A stretch of DNA of 64,000 nt from Sphingomonadales bacterium Ga0077559 (lineage in GTDB: Bacteria; Pseudomonadota; Alphaproteobacteria; Sphingomonadales; Sphingomonadaceae), in NCBI GenBank assembly GCA_001464315.1, contig LNFK01000044.1, forward strand, positions 62,001-126,000. Direction: 5' to 3'. Below are positions 1-8,606 of this stretch, piece after piece. Position numbers and translations under genes: made by a program. The notes under the pieces are model-generated. The model was not told the origin of the DNA and ran no database searches. It was given only the letters and a program-made list of their open reading frames with translations. Numbering within the stretch: position 1 is the first letter of the stretch; every line of letters begins with the position of its first letter.

Positions 1-980
1 CTATCGAGGTACTGCGCGACGACGGCCTGCCCGTCCGAGTCATTTTCGATAAAGTACCGCCCAACCTCCGCGCGCGGCCTACGCTGTCGGTTACGCTCGA
101 GTCGAAGGGCGGTGTCACGCCGACGACGCTCACCTACCTCACTCCCGGGCTTGGCTGGACCTCGGATTATGTCACGCTGTTCGACGATGCCAAGCAAACC
201 ATCGACGTGCAGGGCTGGGTCACGCTGACCAACAACACTGGCACCGATTATACCAACGCCAATGTGCTGCTGGTTGCGGGTAACCCAAATCAGGGTGGCG
301 GACGGCGCAACTTCCAGACGCCGTACAATCCCTCGACCGGGACGATTGACGAGGCCGGAACCGAAAGCAATGACCGCGAACGGTTGGGCGATTATTATCT
401 CTACCCGCTAGCGGAACGCACGACTATTTCGAACGCGCAGCAGAAACAGGTCAGTTTCCTCGACGTGAAGGCCGCGTCTGCCCGCAGCATCTATGAATAT
501 AACAATGGCTGGCTCGCCACCAACGAAGCAGCGAGCGCGGCGTCGGTGCTGAAATTCTCGACCTCGCGCGGCGGCGGGCTTGGCGATCAGCTGCCGTCGG
601 GCACAATGCGCGTGTATATGCGCGACAAGCGCGGCGACCCGCAATTCATCGGCGAGAGCCGCATCGAAGCCACCCCGATGGGCAGCGCGATGTCGATCCG
701 CACTGGCGAGGCTTTCGACGTGAAGGTTAAAACCGTCGTTGAAGAGCGCACGCGCTTGTCGTCGAGTCGTTGGAAAACGCGGATGCGCTATGAGATAACC
801 AACGCGCGGAACAACGCGATTACCGTCGATCTCGGCCAAAACGGGCTTTGGGGCGATGTCCGCATCACCGAGCAAAGCCAGGAGGGCAAGCGTATCTCCG
901 CCGACCGGGTCGAGTGGAGTGTGCCGGTGCCAGCCAATGGCAAGGCAACGCTAACCGCGACATTTGATAGCCGGTATTGA
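1..980 (+). CDS. DUF4139 domain-containing protein (5' truncated by window)
   Basis: The reading frame is already open at base 3 and stops at 978-980, so only the C-terminal ~325 residues are visible. They fit the DUF4139 (MuiA-like) C-terminal domain: a stretch beginning FDKVPPNLRARPTLSVTLES leads into the beta-rich block TPGLGWTSDYV, with WVTLTNNTGTDY and the later LYPLAERTTI and VEWSVPVPANGKATL. These proteins are usually exported and beta-sheet rich; no enzymatic role is established. The next gene is a second member of the same family sharing the motif FNKVPANLSAKPTLSV, so the two look like a tandem duplication. The N-terminus and signal peptide lie outside the window. The family call is fairly secure; function is unknown. 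Confidence 0.85.
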   Translation, partial: IEVLRDDGLPVRVIFDKVPPNLRARPTLSVTLESKGGVTPTTLTYLTPGLGWTSDYVTLFDDAKQTIDVQGWVTLTNNTGTDYTNANVLLVAGNPNQGGGRRNFQTPYNPSTGTIDEAGTESNDRERLGDYYLYPLAERTTISNAQQKQVSFLDVKAASARSIYEYNNGWLATNEAASAASVLKFSTSRGGGLGDQLPSGTMRVYMRDKRGDPQFIGESRIEATPMGSAMSIRTGEAFDVKVKTVVEERTRLSSSRWKTRMRYEITNARNNAITVDLGQNGLWGDVRITEQSQEGKRISADRVEWSVPVPANGKATLTATFDSRY

Positions 981-2673
981 GGGCCTGACTTTGGGCACTG
1001 CCCTTGCCTCTGTCCGTACGTGTCGAGCATCGTTAAGACACCCAACGTGGTGCTTGACCTCACGGTGTCTCGACTGGGCTCGACACGACCGGGTTTGGAA
1101 GTGGGCGCTGGCATTGTCGCTTATCCCAGCCCCCACCCTCGCCCAAACCATTATCACTTCCCCAGAACCCGAAGCGGTCTCCCTCACCGTCTATCGCGGG
1201 CAGAAATATGGCAATGCGCCCATCGACCCCAACTGGCCCACCGGTTACGCACTGGTCACCGAAACGCGCACGGTTACGATCCCAGCAGGCGAAAGCGTCG
1301 TCCGCTTTGAGGGCGTCGCGGAAGGAATGTTCCCAGAAAGCGCCATTGTCACCGGCCTGCCACGCGGGGTCAAAGAAAAGAACCGCGACGCGCGCCTGCT
1401 CTCGCCGCTCGGGCTGGTTGACGCGTATCTAAAACGCGAAGTCAATATTACCCGCACCAGTAAAGCCACAGGCATAACGCGCACTTATGATGCGATCATC
1501 ACCTCGGCCCCTGGTGGCGCAGTTATCCTGCAAACTGGCGAGGGCTATGAGGCACTTCGCTGCACGGGCATTCCCGAACGCATTGGTTTTAACAAAGTAC
1601 CCGCAAACCTGTCGGCCAAGCCTACGCTGTCGGTCATTACGCAGAGCGACAAACCGACCACAGCGAAACTGACGCTGACCTATATGGCCGCCGGGTTCGA
1701 CTGGCAGGCCAACTATATCGCTCAGGTGCAGGAGCGCGGGAATGACGGCAAAAGCAAAGTCGACATGTTCGCCTGGTTAACATTAGCCAATGGCGGCAAC
1801 CAAAGTTTCTTCAACGCCAATACGATGGCGATAGCAGGCGAACCGAACCGCGTCGCGCGGGCTGCGCAGGCAAGGCCGACCGGGGGTGGCCTGCAACTGA
1901 AATGTTGGCCGATGCAGCGCACGCATCAGGTGCCTCTGCGGTTGGGCTATAACCCACCGCCTCCGCCACCGCCGCCCGTACCGATGGCAATGGCCGCCTA
2001 TGACGAGGTCGACTCCGAAGCTATCATGGTCACCGCAACGCGGATGCGCGCGGAAAAATCGATGTCCCCCGTCGCAGTAGTCGTCGCCGAGCAGGAAAAT
2101 CTCGGCGACCTCAAACTTTACCGCATCCCCGAGCCTGTGACGGTCAACGCCAAAGGCCAGAAGCAGGTCGCGATGCTGGTCAAACCCAGCGCCTCGTTCG
2201 ACCTGCTCTACACCGCCAATGTGGAAGAATATGCCGATGACGAAAGCAACGACACATTCCCGATGACAACTTTGTTCCGGAGCGAGAACCGGATCGAAAA
2301 TGGCTTAGGCCTGCCAATGCCGCAGGGTCAGGTGATGGTATTTGAAAATAGCCAATATGGTCCACTGCTTGCCGGGCAAACAAGCTTGAAAGACCGGGCA
2401 GTCGGCGACGAACTGGAAATGGCTATCGGGCAAGCATCCGACGTCCGCTATCGAGTCACCAAAATCAGCGAAACGCGGGACCGGCAACGCTTCAGGGTGC
2501 AAGTCACAAACGCTCGGAACGCACCTGCCAATGTCGAGATCGAAATCCCCTTCGAGTTACGCGGCAACCCTAAACGCATCGCCAAGGTCGATGGCGTACC
2601 GACATGGAAAACGACCGTGGCGGGCAATGGGGATGCGGAACTGTTTTACGAAGTGAAACTGGAGCGTAATTAG
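964..2673 (+). CDS. Second DUF4139 domain-containing secreted protein
   Basis: This is a paralogue of the preceding gene. The segment WKWALALSLIPAPTLAQ (bases ~1096-1146) is a convincing signal-peptide core, followed by the N-terminal beta domain (VSLTVYRGQKYGNAPIDPNW). The C-terminal DUF4139 part includes FNKVPANLSAKPTLSV, AAGFDWQANYIAQV, WLTLANGG and the end FELRGNPKRIAKVDGVPTW. A Pro-8 tract near residue 330 looks like a linker. The start is a problem: the open frame begins at a TTG (964) overlapping the previous stop, and the only closer in-frame candidate is a TTG at 1054 inside a palindromic repeat. No ribosome site is visible for either. The body of the gene looks intact, but expression may be impaired. 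It ends in a convergent overlap with the thioesterase gene. Function is unknown. Confidence 0.75.
   Translation: MIAGIEGLTLGTALASVRTCRASLRHPTWCLTSRCLDWARHDRVWKWALALSLIPAPTLAQTIITSPEPEAVSLTVYRGQKYGNAPIDPNWPTGYALVTETRTVTIPAGESVVRFEGVAEGMFPESAIVTGLPRGVKEKNRDARLLSPLGLVDAYLKREVNITRTSKATGITRTYDAIITSAPGGAVILQTGEGYEALRCTGIPERIGFNKVPANLSAKPTLSVITQSDKPTTAKLTLTYMAAGFDWQANYIAQVQERGNDGKSKVDMFAWLTLANGGNQSFFNANTMAIAGEPNRVARAAQARPTGGGLQLKCWPMQRTHQVPLRLGYNPPPPPPPPVPMAMAAYDEVDSEAIMVTATRMRAEKSMSPVAVVVAEQENLGDLKLYRIPEPVTVNAKGQKQVAMLVKPSASFDLLYTANVEEYADDESNDTFPMTTLFRSENRIENGLGLPMPQGQVMVFENSQYGPLLAGQTSLKDRAVGDELEMAIGQASDVRYRVTKISETRDRQRFRVQVTNARNAPANVEIEIPFELRGNPKRIAKVDGVPTWKTTVAGNGDAELFYEVKLERN
1019..1087. repeat. 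REP/BIME-like inverted repeat pair between the two DUF4139 genes
   Basis: Two copies of a short palindromic unit face each other: 1019-1043 (starts cgtgtcgag, ends gacaccc) and 1064-1087 (starts ggtgtctcg, ends ctcgacacg). The outer arms cgtgtcgag and ctcgacacg are exact reverse complements, and about 20 bases lie between the units. Similar units occur widely between genes in sphingomonad genomes (family knowledge). The element sits where the start of the second DUF4139 gene should be. Confidence 0.6.
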
Positions 2674-3107
2674 GCGGCGGGCAACGCCCTTGGCTTATGC
2701 TCTTCATCGAGTGCGACAAAGGTAAACAGCCCTTCGGTCACCTTAACATCATGCTGGCCGCGCGCGCGGGTGGCGACGACCTCGATACGGATTCCCATCG
2801 ATGTTCGCCCGCGCCGCTCCAGCGAGGCATAGACCGAGATAATGTCGCGCAACAGGATCGGCGCAATGAATTCCATTTTCTCGATGGCGACGGTCGCGCA
2901 TGCGCCTTGCGCTATCCGTCCGGCAAGAATGCCGCCAGCCTGATCCATAACGCCCAATACCCAGCCGCCGAAAATATGGCCATTGGCGTTAATGTCAGCA
3001 GGTCCTGGCACGACGCGCAAGATCGGATCGTTGCGCTTGGGCAGGTTATGGATGCCTTCAGTCACGATCTGCCTCGTCGGCAAACGGATCGTCGATGGAC
3101 TCGTCAT
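2670..3107 (-). CDS. Acyl-CoA thioesterase, YciA/BfiT-like hotdog protein
   Basis: At 145 aa this is the usual length for a single-hotdog acyl-CoA hydrolase of the YciA type. The family hallmark is clear: NANGHIFGGWVLGVMDQAGG, where the Asn/His-Gly-Gly turn and following Asp form the active site in homologues. The core strand VAIEKMEFIAPI follows. The predicted reaction is hydrolysis of acyl-CoA to free acid and CoA in the cytoplasm. The stop overlaps the convergent DUF4139 stop by four bases. The start (MTSPSTIRL) lies 50 bases inside the upstream gene on the same strand, so the two are probably co-transcribed and translationally coupled. Substrate length cannot be judged from sequence. Confidence 0.88.
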   Translation of the reverse strand: MTSPSTIRLPTRQIVTEGIHNLPKRNDPILRVVPGPADINANGHIFGGWVLGVMDQAGGILAGRIAQGACATVAIEKMEFIAPILLRDIISVYASLERRGRTSMGIRIEVVATRARGQHDVKVTEGLFTFVALDEEHKPRALPAA

Positions 3108-3354
3108 GACCAGACCCGCTCGACAAGAACACTAGCCCCATAAGCGCTGTTGCCAGCAACAGCATTGCCGCAATCCCGCCTGCGGTTGCAATATAGAAAT
3201 GGATCGAGATCATGCCATATTGGCTGTAAAATAATCCGAGCACTACCGCAGTCACCAGAATAGTGAATGCGAACATCCAGCGCATCAGCCGCCAGTAGCG
3301 GGCCCATGCAAAGCCGTTATAGTCAGGGTCATCGAGGCGGGAGGGGCGAGTCAT
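3058..3354 (-). CDS. Small two-helix membrane protein
   Basis: This 98-aa protein has two hydrophobic segments, roughly residues 25-45 (WMFAFTILVTAVVLGLFY) and 53-78 (FYIATAGGIAAMLLLATALM). The N-terminus is short and charged (RPSRLDDPDYNGFAWARYWR) and the tail is acidic (SIDDPFADEADRD). Comparable proteins are annotated as hypothetical membrane proteins in sphingomonads. It overlaps the downstream thioesterase start by 50 bases, which supports an operon. It has no recognisable catalytic motif. The coding call rests on the membrane pattern and the overlapping arrangement. Confidence 0.75.
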   Translation of the reverse strand: MTRPSRLDDPDYNGFAWARYWRLMRWMFAFTILVTAVVLGLFYSQYGMISIHFYIATAGGIAAMLLLATALMGLVFLSSGSGHDESIDDPFADEADRD

Positions 3355-3410
3355 GTTTGTGGCTTGAGCGCGCTTTATGGTATAAAGTCAATTGAGGTAA
3401 AGAGAGAGGA

Positions 3411-3848
3411 ATGGTCGCGATGACGATAGCAGCAATATTGAGCGGCCATGATGGCGCAGTATGGACGGCGCAACCGCATGAAAGCGTCGGCGAAGTGGTA
3501 ACCCGGCTCGCTGAAAACCGCATCGGCGCGCTGCCCGTGGTTGAGGACAATGCAGTCGTCGGGATATTTTCCGAACGCGACATCGTCTATGGAGTGGCCA
3601 AGCATGGCGCGGCCTTTCTCGCAAAAACAGTAGGCGAGACAATGACTTCGCCTGCAATTACCGTAACCGGCGACACGGCCATACTGTCGGCGCTGTCTAT
3701 GATGACCAAGCGCCGCATCCGCCATTTGCCCGTGGTCGAGGACCACCGACTAACCGGCTTTGTCTCGATCGGCGACCTCGTCAAACATCGCATCGAAAAA
3801 ATCGAGGCCGAAGCCGCCGCGATGCGCGATTATATCAGCATGGCTTAA
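3411..3848 (+). CDS. CBS-domain-pair protein
   Basis: A stand-alone tandem CBS (Bateman) module of about 143-145 aa. CBS1 spans residues ~10-65 (LAENRIGALPVVEDNAVVGI, then FSERDIVYGV). CBS2 spans ~78-135 (MTSPAITVTGDTAILSALSM, then KRRIRHLPVVEDHRLTGFVS and IGDLVK). Such proteins bind adenine nucleotides at the domain interface and act as cytoplasmic energy or ligand sensors; a partner is not evident here. The start could be GTG/ATG at 3411 or ATG at 3420, with a ribosome site (agagaggaa) just before 3411 favouring the earlier start. It is transcribed divergently from the small membrane protein gene. Confidence 0.9.
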   Translation: MVAMTIAAILSGHDGAVWTAQPHESVGEVVTRLAENRIGALPVVEDNAVVGIFSERDIVYGVAKHGAAFLAKTVGETMTSPAITVTGDTAILSALSMMTKRRIRHLPVVEDHRLTGFVSIGDLVKHRIEKIEAEAAAMRDYISMA

Positions 3849-3911
3849 GGGCTTGCGCGAACAGCAGTTCGTTCGTATTTTGTTCTAATAGCTGAGTCGA
3901 GGAACTTTCCC

Positions 3912-4547
3912 ATGTCGAAAATCGATTTCTACACCAACCCGATGTCGCGTGGTCAGATTGCGCGCTGGGCGCTGCACGAGGTTGGCGCAGACTATGACCA
4001 ACATTTGCTCGACTATGGGACGACGATGAAGGCGCCCGAATATTTGGCGATCAACCCGTTGGGCAAGGTTCCGGCCATTATTCATGATGGCAAGGTCGTT
4101 ACCGAATGTGCCGCGATCTGTGCCTATCTCGCCGACGCGTTTCCTGAAGCAGGGTTGCAGCCCGCGAGCGATGAGCGCGCCGATTATTATCGCTGGATGT
4201 TTTTTGCATCAGGCCCGCTCGAAAGTGCGATTACCAACCGGCATATGAAGTGGGAGCCGACCACCGAACAGGAAATGATGGCGGGCTATGGCAGCTATGA
4301 CAAAGCCGTCGCCGCGCTCGAAGGCGCATTGTCGGGCAAAGACTATATCTGCGGCGACAGGTTCACCGCCGCCGATATCTACGTTGGCGCTCAGGTCGAC
4401 TGGGGCCTGCAATTTGGCAGCCTGCCGACCAATGCAGCGTTCGAGGCTTATGCCGGACGGTTAAGAGAACGCGATGCCTATAAGGCAGCAAAGGCAATCG
4501 ACGGCGCGCTGATCGCCGAAGCCCAGGCCTCGGCGCCGCCTGCCTGA
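3912..4547 (+). CDS. Glutathione S-transferase family protein
   Basis: At 211 aa it has the standard length and layout of a cytosolic GST. The N-terminal thioredoxin-like domain (1-80) begins KIDFYTNPMSRGQIARWALH, with Ser in the position that activates glutathione, and contains the cis-Pro turn NPLGKVPAIIHDG and the glutathione gamma-Glu-binding V-T-E-CAAICAYLAD motif. The C-terminal helical domain carries ICGDRFTAADIYVGAQVDW, the N-capping box/hydrophobic staple of the GST fold. A good ribosome site (gaggaa) precedes ATG 3912. The substrate is unknown; many homologues act in detoxification. Confidence 0.9.
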   Translation: MSKIDFYTNPMSRGQIARWALHEVGADYDQHLLDYGTTMKAPEYLAINPLGKVPAIIHDGKVVTECAAICAYLADAFPEAGLQPASDERADYYRWMFFASGPLESAITNRHMKWEPTTEQEMMAGYGSYDKAVAALEGALSGKDYICGDRFTAADIYVGAQVDWGLQFGSLPTNAAFEAYAGRLRERDAYKAAKAIDGALIAEAQASAPPA

Positions 4548-4551
4548 TGCC

Positions 4552-5304
4552 CTAGCCCGGCGTCTGGGTCGGCGCGGCGGTCACCGGCTGCTGCATGATC
4601 GGCGGCGCAGTGGTCGGTTGATTTGGCAGCGGCGTGAAAACTGGGCGTGGCGCGAACTTCATATTCCAGTCCGCAAGATCGCGTTCATATTGAACATAGG
4701 CGTCATAAAAGCGAATAAACACGCCATCGATATCGCTGATCCCGCCGATGGCATATTCGGGAAGAGCTTCGGTCGGAATGGCATTGCCCTCGACAAGCTT
4801 GCGCAGCGACATGTCGCAATATTCTGCGCGGACCGGTGGAAGCGCAAAATAATTATAAAGATCGGTCATCTTGGTGTCGCGCACGCGCAAACCGTTCTGG
4901 CCACGGAAACGCGCAACATATTCGCGGTCGACAGCCTTGCTGGTCTTCGACAAAATCAGCTTATGTCTGACGATGAATTTATTATATTCGATGGCGATCT
5001 GACCCCAGACAGGGCCCTGGCAGTTGAGCGCGGCAACGTTTAGAGCTGAACGGAAGTGCCATATCTGCTCATCGCGGGTCAGCCCGCGATTGGGGGTGAT
5101 ACGGACGCCGTCAACGCCGAGCGGCGGAATATTCATCGACAAGGCGGCACCGCCGGGCGGACGCGGCATGACAGGTGGTGGTGGTGGCGGCAGGAGGACA
5201 GGCGGAGGCGGCGCAATAACAACCGGCTTGGGCGTCGGCGCACAAGCGGACACTGCAGCCACGGTAAATATGATGGCAGACAGACTTTTGTAGCCGCGAC
5301 GCAT
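4552..5304 (-). CDS. Proline-rich lipoprotein, hypothetical
   Basis: A 250-aa probable lipoprotein. The N-terminus MRRGYKSLSAIIFTVAAVSA-C gives a lipobox with Cys21 as the acylation site. A proline-rich linker follows (APPPPVLLPPPPPP), then a globular part (residues ~60-215) with several cysteines (LNCQGPVWG, AEYCDMS), and a Pro/Thr/Gln-rich tail. The linker-plus-domain layout suggests an envelope-anchored periplasmic protein; I do not recognise the domain. It converges on the GST gene with only 4 bases between stops. Real coding is supported by the signal sequence and normal codon use, but function is unassigned. Confidence 0.75.
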   Translation of the reverse strand: MRRGYKSLSAIIFTVAAVSACAPTPKPVVIAPPPPVLLPPPPPPVMPRPPGGAALSMNIPPLGVDGVRITPNRGLTRDEQIWHFRSALNVAALNCQGPVWGQIAIEYNKFIVRHKLILSKTSKAVDREYVARFRGQNGLRVRDTKMTDLYNYFALPPVRAEYCDMSLRKLVEGNAIPTEALPEYAIGGISDIDGVFIRFYDAYVQYERDLADWNMKFAPRPVFTPLPNQPTTAPPIMQQPVTAAPTQTPG

Positions 5305-5389
5305 TTACTTCTCTCCAATAACCCGAGTTAGATTCAACAGGATTTTCGCCGCAAAGAAAAGCCCTGTTCGGCAAAACGCATAAAGAAAA

Positions 5390-5415
5390 TGGCCCAGTGG
5401 TTTCCCACCAGGCCA
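5390..5415 (-). terminator. Rho-independent terminator of the Bax-inhibitor-1 gene
   Basis: Read on the minus strand, a GC-rich hairpin with a GAAA loop (tggcctggtgg / ccactgggcca, near-perfect stem) is followed by ttttcttt. It lies about 60 bases after the stop of the YccA-like gene. Confidence 0.75.
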
Positions 5416-5476
5416 TAATCATGTTTCAAGCTGAACGCAGCGTGACTTGTTCGCGCCAATGTTACTCGCGCCAAGC

Positions 5477-6226
5477 TTATTCGCGGTTACCCATGAAGCT
5501 GAGCAGGAACTGGAACATGTTGATGAAGTCCAGATACAGGCTCAATGCGCCCATGATTGCGGCCTTGCCGATGAAGTCCGAATCCGTGCTGCGCAATTGC
5601 AGGTAGGTATTCTTGATCATCTGCGTGTCATATACGGTCAAACCAGCGAAGATCAGAACGCCAACGCCGCTAACGACCCATTGCAAGGTGCTCGACTGGA
5701 ACCAGATATTGGCAAGCGACGCCACGATCAGGCCGACAAGGCCCATGATCAGGAATGTGCCCATACCGCTCAGGTCCTTCTTTGTCGTGTAACCGACAAG
5801 GCTAAGCCCCGCAAAAGCCGCAGCGGTTGCAAAGAAGGTCGTTGCGATCGACGACCCGGTATATACCAGGAAGATTGTCGACATCGACAGACCCATCAGA
5901 CCGGCAAAGCCCCAGAAACAGGCTTGCAATGCGCCGGTCGACAGCTTGCTCAAACCAAAGTTCATCACCAGGATAAGCGCCAGCGGCGAAAGGATGATAA
6001 CCCAGCGCAATGCGCCGCCGTTGACCATCAAATTCTGACCGAAAGCGCTATTTGCAAACAGCATCGCAACGATGCCGGTCAGCAAAACGCCCGACGCCAT
6101 ATAATTGTAAACCTTGAGCATGTGCGCGCGCAGACCTGCGTCGATCGCGACAGCACTATCTCCGTAACTTACACCGGAAAGACTTGACTGGGTACCGGTC
6201 ACCCGTGGATCGGACCACTGTGCCAT
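5477..6226 (-). CDS. Bax inhibitor-1 / YccA family membrane protein
   Basis: A 249-aa polytopic protein with about seven transmembrane segments after a ~40-residue soluble N-terminus (MAQWSDPRVTGTQSSLSG). Family signatures include VYNYMASGVLLTGIVAML near the first helix and the C-terminal block LTVYDTQMIKNTYL followed by ALSLYLDFINMFQFLLSFMG, where the acidic residues correspond to the di-aspartyl pH sensor of BI-1-type calcium-leak channels. YccA in E. coli interacts with FtsH; which role applies here is unknown. Start supported by ggag 8 bases before ATG. Followed by its own terminator. Confidence 0.92.
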   Translation of the reverse strand: MAQWSDPRVTGTQSSLSGVSYGDSAVAIDAGLRAHMLKVYNYMASGVLLTGIVAMLFANSAFGQNLMVNGGALRWVIILSPLALILVMNFGLSKLSTGALQACFWGFAGLMGLSMSTIFLVYTGSSIATTFFATAAAFAGLSLVGYTTKKDLSGMGTFLIMGLVGLIVASLANIWFQSSTLQWVVSGVGVLIFAGLTVYDTQMIKNTYLQLRSTDSDFIGKAAIMGALSLYLDFINMFQFLLSFMGNRE

Positions 6227-6326
6227 GATCTATTACTCCTCAAAAAACGGCAACATAGCCGCATGGACTGTATATTGGAGGAATTCGTTCCAGATTCAAG
6301 CGAAACACGACATCGGTCTGTCGAAT

Positions 6327-6809
6327 TTAACGCAAGTTTCTGGCAAAAGCTGCCGTTGCAGCGCTGACTTGCACCCATGTCATTTCAAACACCGATATGT
6401 CGCCATAATAGGGATCAGCAACCGCATGGCCTTGCTGCCCCGGCACATAGTCAAGCAGAAGTGCTAGATTTGCGGTCGCATCTGCTGGTCTTAACGCCTG
6501 CAAATCGGCCAGATTATTGCTGTCCATCGCCAATATATGGTCGAAGGTGTAAAAATCTTGGGCCGAAACCTGTCGCGCGCGCAAATCGCTGATGTCGATA
6601 TCACCGAGCCGCTGCGCCACCTCCTGCGCTCGGTGGTCCGGAGGATTGCCGACATGCCAGCCGCCGGTTCCGGCAGAATCGACATGCAGCGCCAGCCCCT
6701 CGCGCTCTGCCGCCTGCCGTAGAGCGGCTTCGGCCAGAGGCGAGCGGCAGATATTGCCGAGGCACACCATCAAGACTGAAACAGGCTGCATCGTTTCGTC
6801 CGTGTTCAT
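6327..6809 (-). CDS. Low-molecular-weight protein-tyrosine phosphatase
   Basis: A 160-aa LMW-PTP. The P-loop CLGNICRS (Cys16 nucleophile, Arg22, Ser23) lies at the N-terminus as expected, and the general-acid loop ADPYYGD is at ~135-141. The family dephosphorylates phosphotyrosine (or acts on phosphoarginine or on exopolysaccharide tyrosine kinases in bacteria). No kinase partner is adjacent. It is monocistronic, reading away from the MFS gene. All catalytic residues are present, so it should be active. The alternative start at Met7 is only six residues in. Confidence 0.92.
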   Translation of the reverse strand: MNTDETMQPVSVLMVCLGNICRSPLAEAALRQAAEREGLALHVDSAGTGGWHVGNPPDHRAQEVAQRLGDIDISDLRARQVSAQDFYTFDHILAMDSNNLADLQALRPADATANLALLLDYVPGQQGHAVADPYYGDISVFEMTWVQVSAATAAFARNLR

Positions 6810-6909
6810 TTTTGCTCCGCCAAGTTGAACGGTAATTCAAGTTGCGTGTATTGCTTGTTCTGCTAGCCAGAACGCCGCAAGGCGGCAACAGCCAAAACGG
6901 GAGACGGGT

Positions 6910-8529
6910 GTGAGTGATACGGTCGATAGCGCTGAGCAGAACGCGGAAACCGCAGATGCCGCCGCACCGTTGCCCGAGGCCAGTCGCTACAGCTGGTACG
7001 TTCTCGGCGTGCTGGTTATCGTCTATATTCTGAACTTCATTGACCGGCAGATTTTGAGCATTTTGGCGGTTGATATCAAAGCCGATCTAGGGCTCACCGA
7101 TGGCGATATGGGCTTTCTGGGCGGCGCCGCCTTTGCTGTTTTTTATGCGTTGTTCGGCATCCCGCTCGGGCGGCTCGCGGATAATTGGAGCCGGGTAAAG
7201 CTGCTGTCGATCGGCTTAGCGCTATGGTCTATCATGACCGCATTGTCCGGATTTGCCCGCAATCAGGCGCAGCTCACGGTGGCCCGCATGGGAGTTGGCG
7301 TGGGCGAAGCGACCGCAAGTCCAACTGCTTACTCATTGATTTCTGACTATTTTCCAAAACGCCAACGTGCCACTGCGCTCGCAATTTATTCGTCGGGCCT
7401 TTATATCGGCGGCGGCGTTTCGCTGTTCATCGGCGCGCTGATCGTCAAAGGCTGGAACGATGCCTATCCCGGCGGCGGGCCGATGGGTCTGGTCGGCTGG
7501 CAGGCTGCCTTTCTCGCAGTTGGTGTACCGGGATTGCTCGTCGCCTTGTGGGTGGCAACATTACGTGAGCCCATTCGCGGCGCAATGGACGGAGTAACAA
7601 CCGCCAAGGCGCCAGCGCCATTCCGCACATTTGCCAGCGACCTGTCGATGATCGTACCGCCGTTCACGCTTTGGGGTGCGTGGCAGCGCGGACCGGCGGC
7701 GCTTGCCATCAATCTGGCGACTGCTGCGGGTGTTGCGCTATTTGCGTGGTGGATGATCGGCCTGACCGGCAATTTCCCGCAATGGTCGGCGGTCGGTTTC
7801 GGCTACTATGCGGTCTTCTCATGGGCATCGACTCTGCGTGCCAAGGACCCGGCAACGTTCAAATTGATCTGGGGTACTCCGGCCTTCATTTGCACGACCC
7901 TGGGCTATGGCTTGGTGTCGCTCGCGGCCTATGCGCTTGCCTTCTGGTCTGCCCCTTATGCGGAAACAGTGCTTGGACTGCCAAAAGCGGAGCTCGCTTT
8001 CGTTCTCGGCGCGAACGGCGCAGTAAGCGGATTTATTGGCGTTATCATCGGCGGGCGCATTGCCGATGCGTTGCGCGCGAAAAACCCCGCCGGACGGATA
8101 TTGGTGGTGATATTTGGCGTGGTCGCACCGGTAATCCCGATCTGGATCGGCTTTACCACCGAGAATACGACGCTGTTTTATGTCATGCAGTTTCTCGCAG
8201 GCATGTTTGGCGCGACGGCTCTGGGCGCAGCAGCAGCGACGACGCAGGATCTCGTTCTGCCCAGGATGCGCGGGACGGCCACGGCGGCCTTTTTCTTGGG
8301 CACGACGCTGGTCGGTCTGTCTTTCGGGCCTTATATGGTCGGGCAGATTTCGGATTTAGCGGGAACGATGGTCAACGGCAAATTGGTTGGAAACCTTCGC
8401 GTCGGGATGCTGTCATTAATCGGTGTGGCACCGATTGCGCTTGGGCTGTTGATTGCGGCATACCGGATGCTGCCCGAAGCCGAAAGCACCATCGCTGAAC
8501 GCGCGCGGGCGTCTGGAGAGCCTGTTTAA
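6910..8529 (+). CDS. MFS transporter (spinster-like)
   Basis: A 539-aa transporter with about 12 membrane helices. The first helix reads YSWYVLGVLVIVYILNFIDR, containing the NFIDRQ motif typical of spinster-type and sphingomonad MFS proteins. The loop 2-3 signature follows as FGIPLGRLADNWSRVK. The central loop between helices 6 and 7 is enlarged and itself hydrophobic (ALAINLATAAGVALFAWWMI), which makes the protein longer than the common ~430 aa. Start is GTG 6910 after gggag. It sits upstream of acyl-CoA metabolism genes, so a lipid-related or aromatic substrate is possible, but that is only context. Confidence 0.88.
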   Translation: MSDTVDSAEQNAETADAAAPLPEASRYSWYVLGVLVIVYILNFIDRQILSILAVDIKADLGLTDGDMGFLGGAAFAVFYALFGIPLGRLADNWSRVKLLSIGLALWSIMTALSGFARNQAQLTVARMGVGVGEATASPTAYSLISDYFPKRQRATALAIYSSGLYIGGGVSLFIGALIVKGWNDAYPGGGPMGLVGWQAAFLAVGVPGLLVALWVATLREPIRGAMDGVTTAKAPAPFRTFASDLSMIVPPFTLWGAWQRGPAALAINLATAAGVALFAWWMIGLTGNFPQWSAVGFGYYAVFSWASTLRAKDPATFKLIWGTPAFICTTLGYGLVSLAAYALAFWSAPYAETVLGLPKAELAFVLGANGAVSGFIGVIIGGRIADALRAKNPAGRILVVIFGVVAPVIPIWIGFTTENTTLFYVMQFLAGMFGATALGAAAATTQDLVLPRMRGTATAAFFLGTTLVGLSFGPYMVGQISDLAGTMVNGKLVGNLRVGMLSLIGVAPIALGLLIAAYRMLPEAESTIAERARASGEPV

Positions 8530-8606
8530 TCGTACGATTAAATTCTGCTTGACGCTAGCGTCAAGGTGCTGCCATTGATGTCGCAACATTTGCAGGAGAG
8601 ATTTGC

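Noticed and set aside
5447-6187. 246-codon plus-strand frame
   Set aside because: Antisense to the Bax-inhibitor-1 gene; product is His/Gln/Lys-rich and lacks any family pattern.
7671-8498. 275-codon frame inside the MFS gene
   Set aside because: Same strand, shifted frame; the MFS reading frame has continuous membrane helices and the shifted one reads as Arg/Gly/Cys-rich noise.
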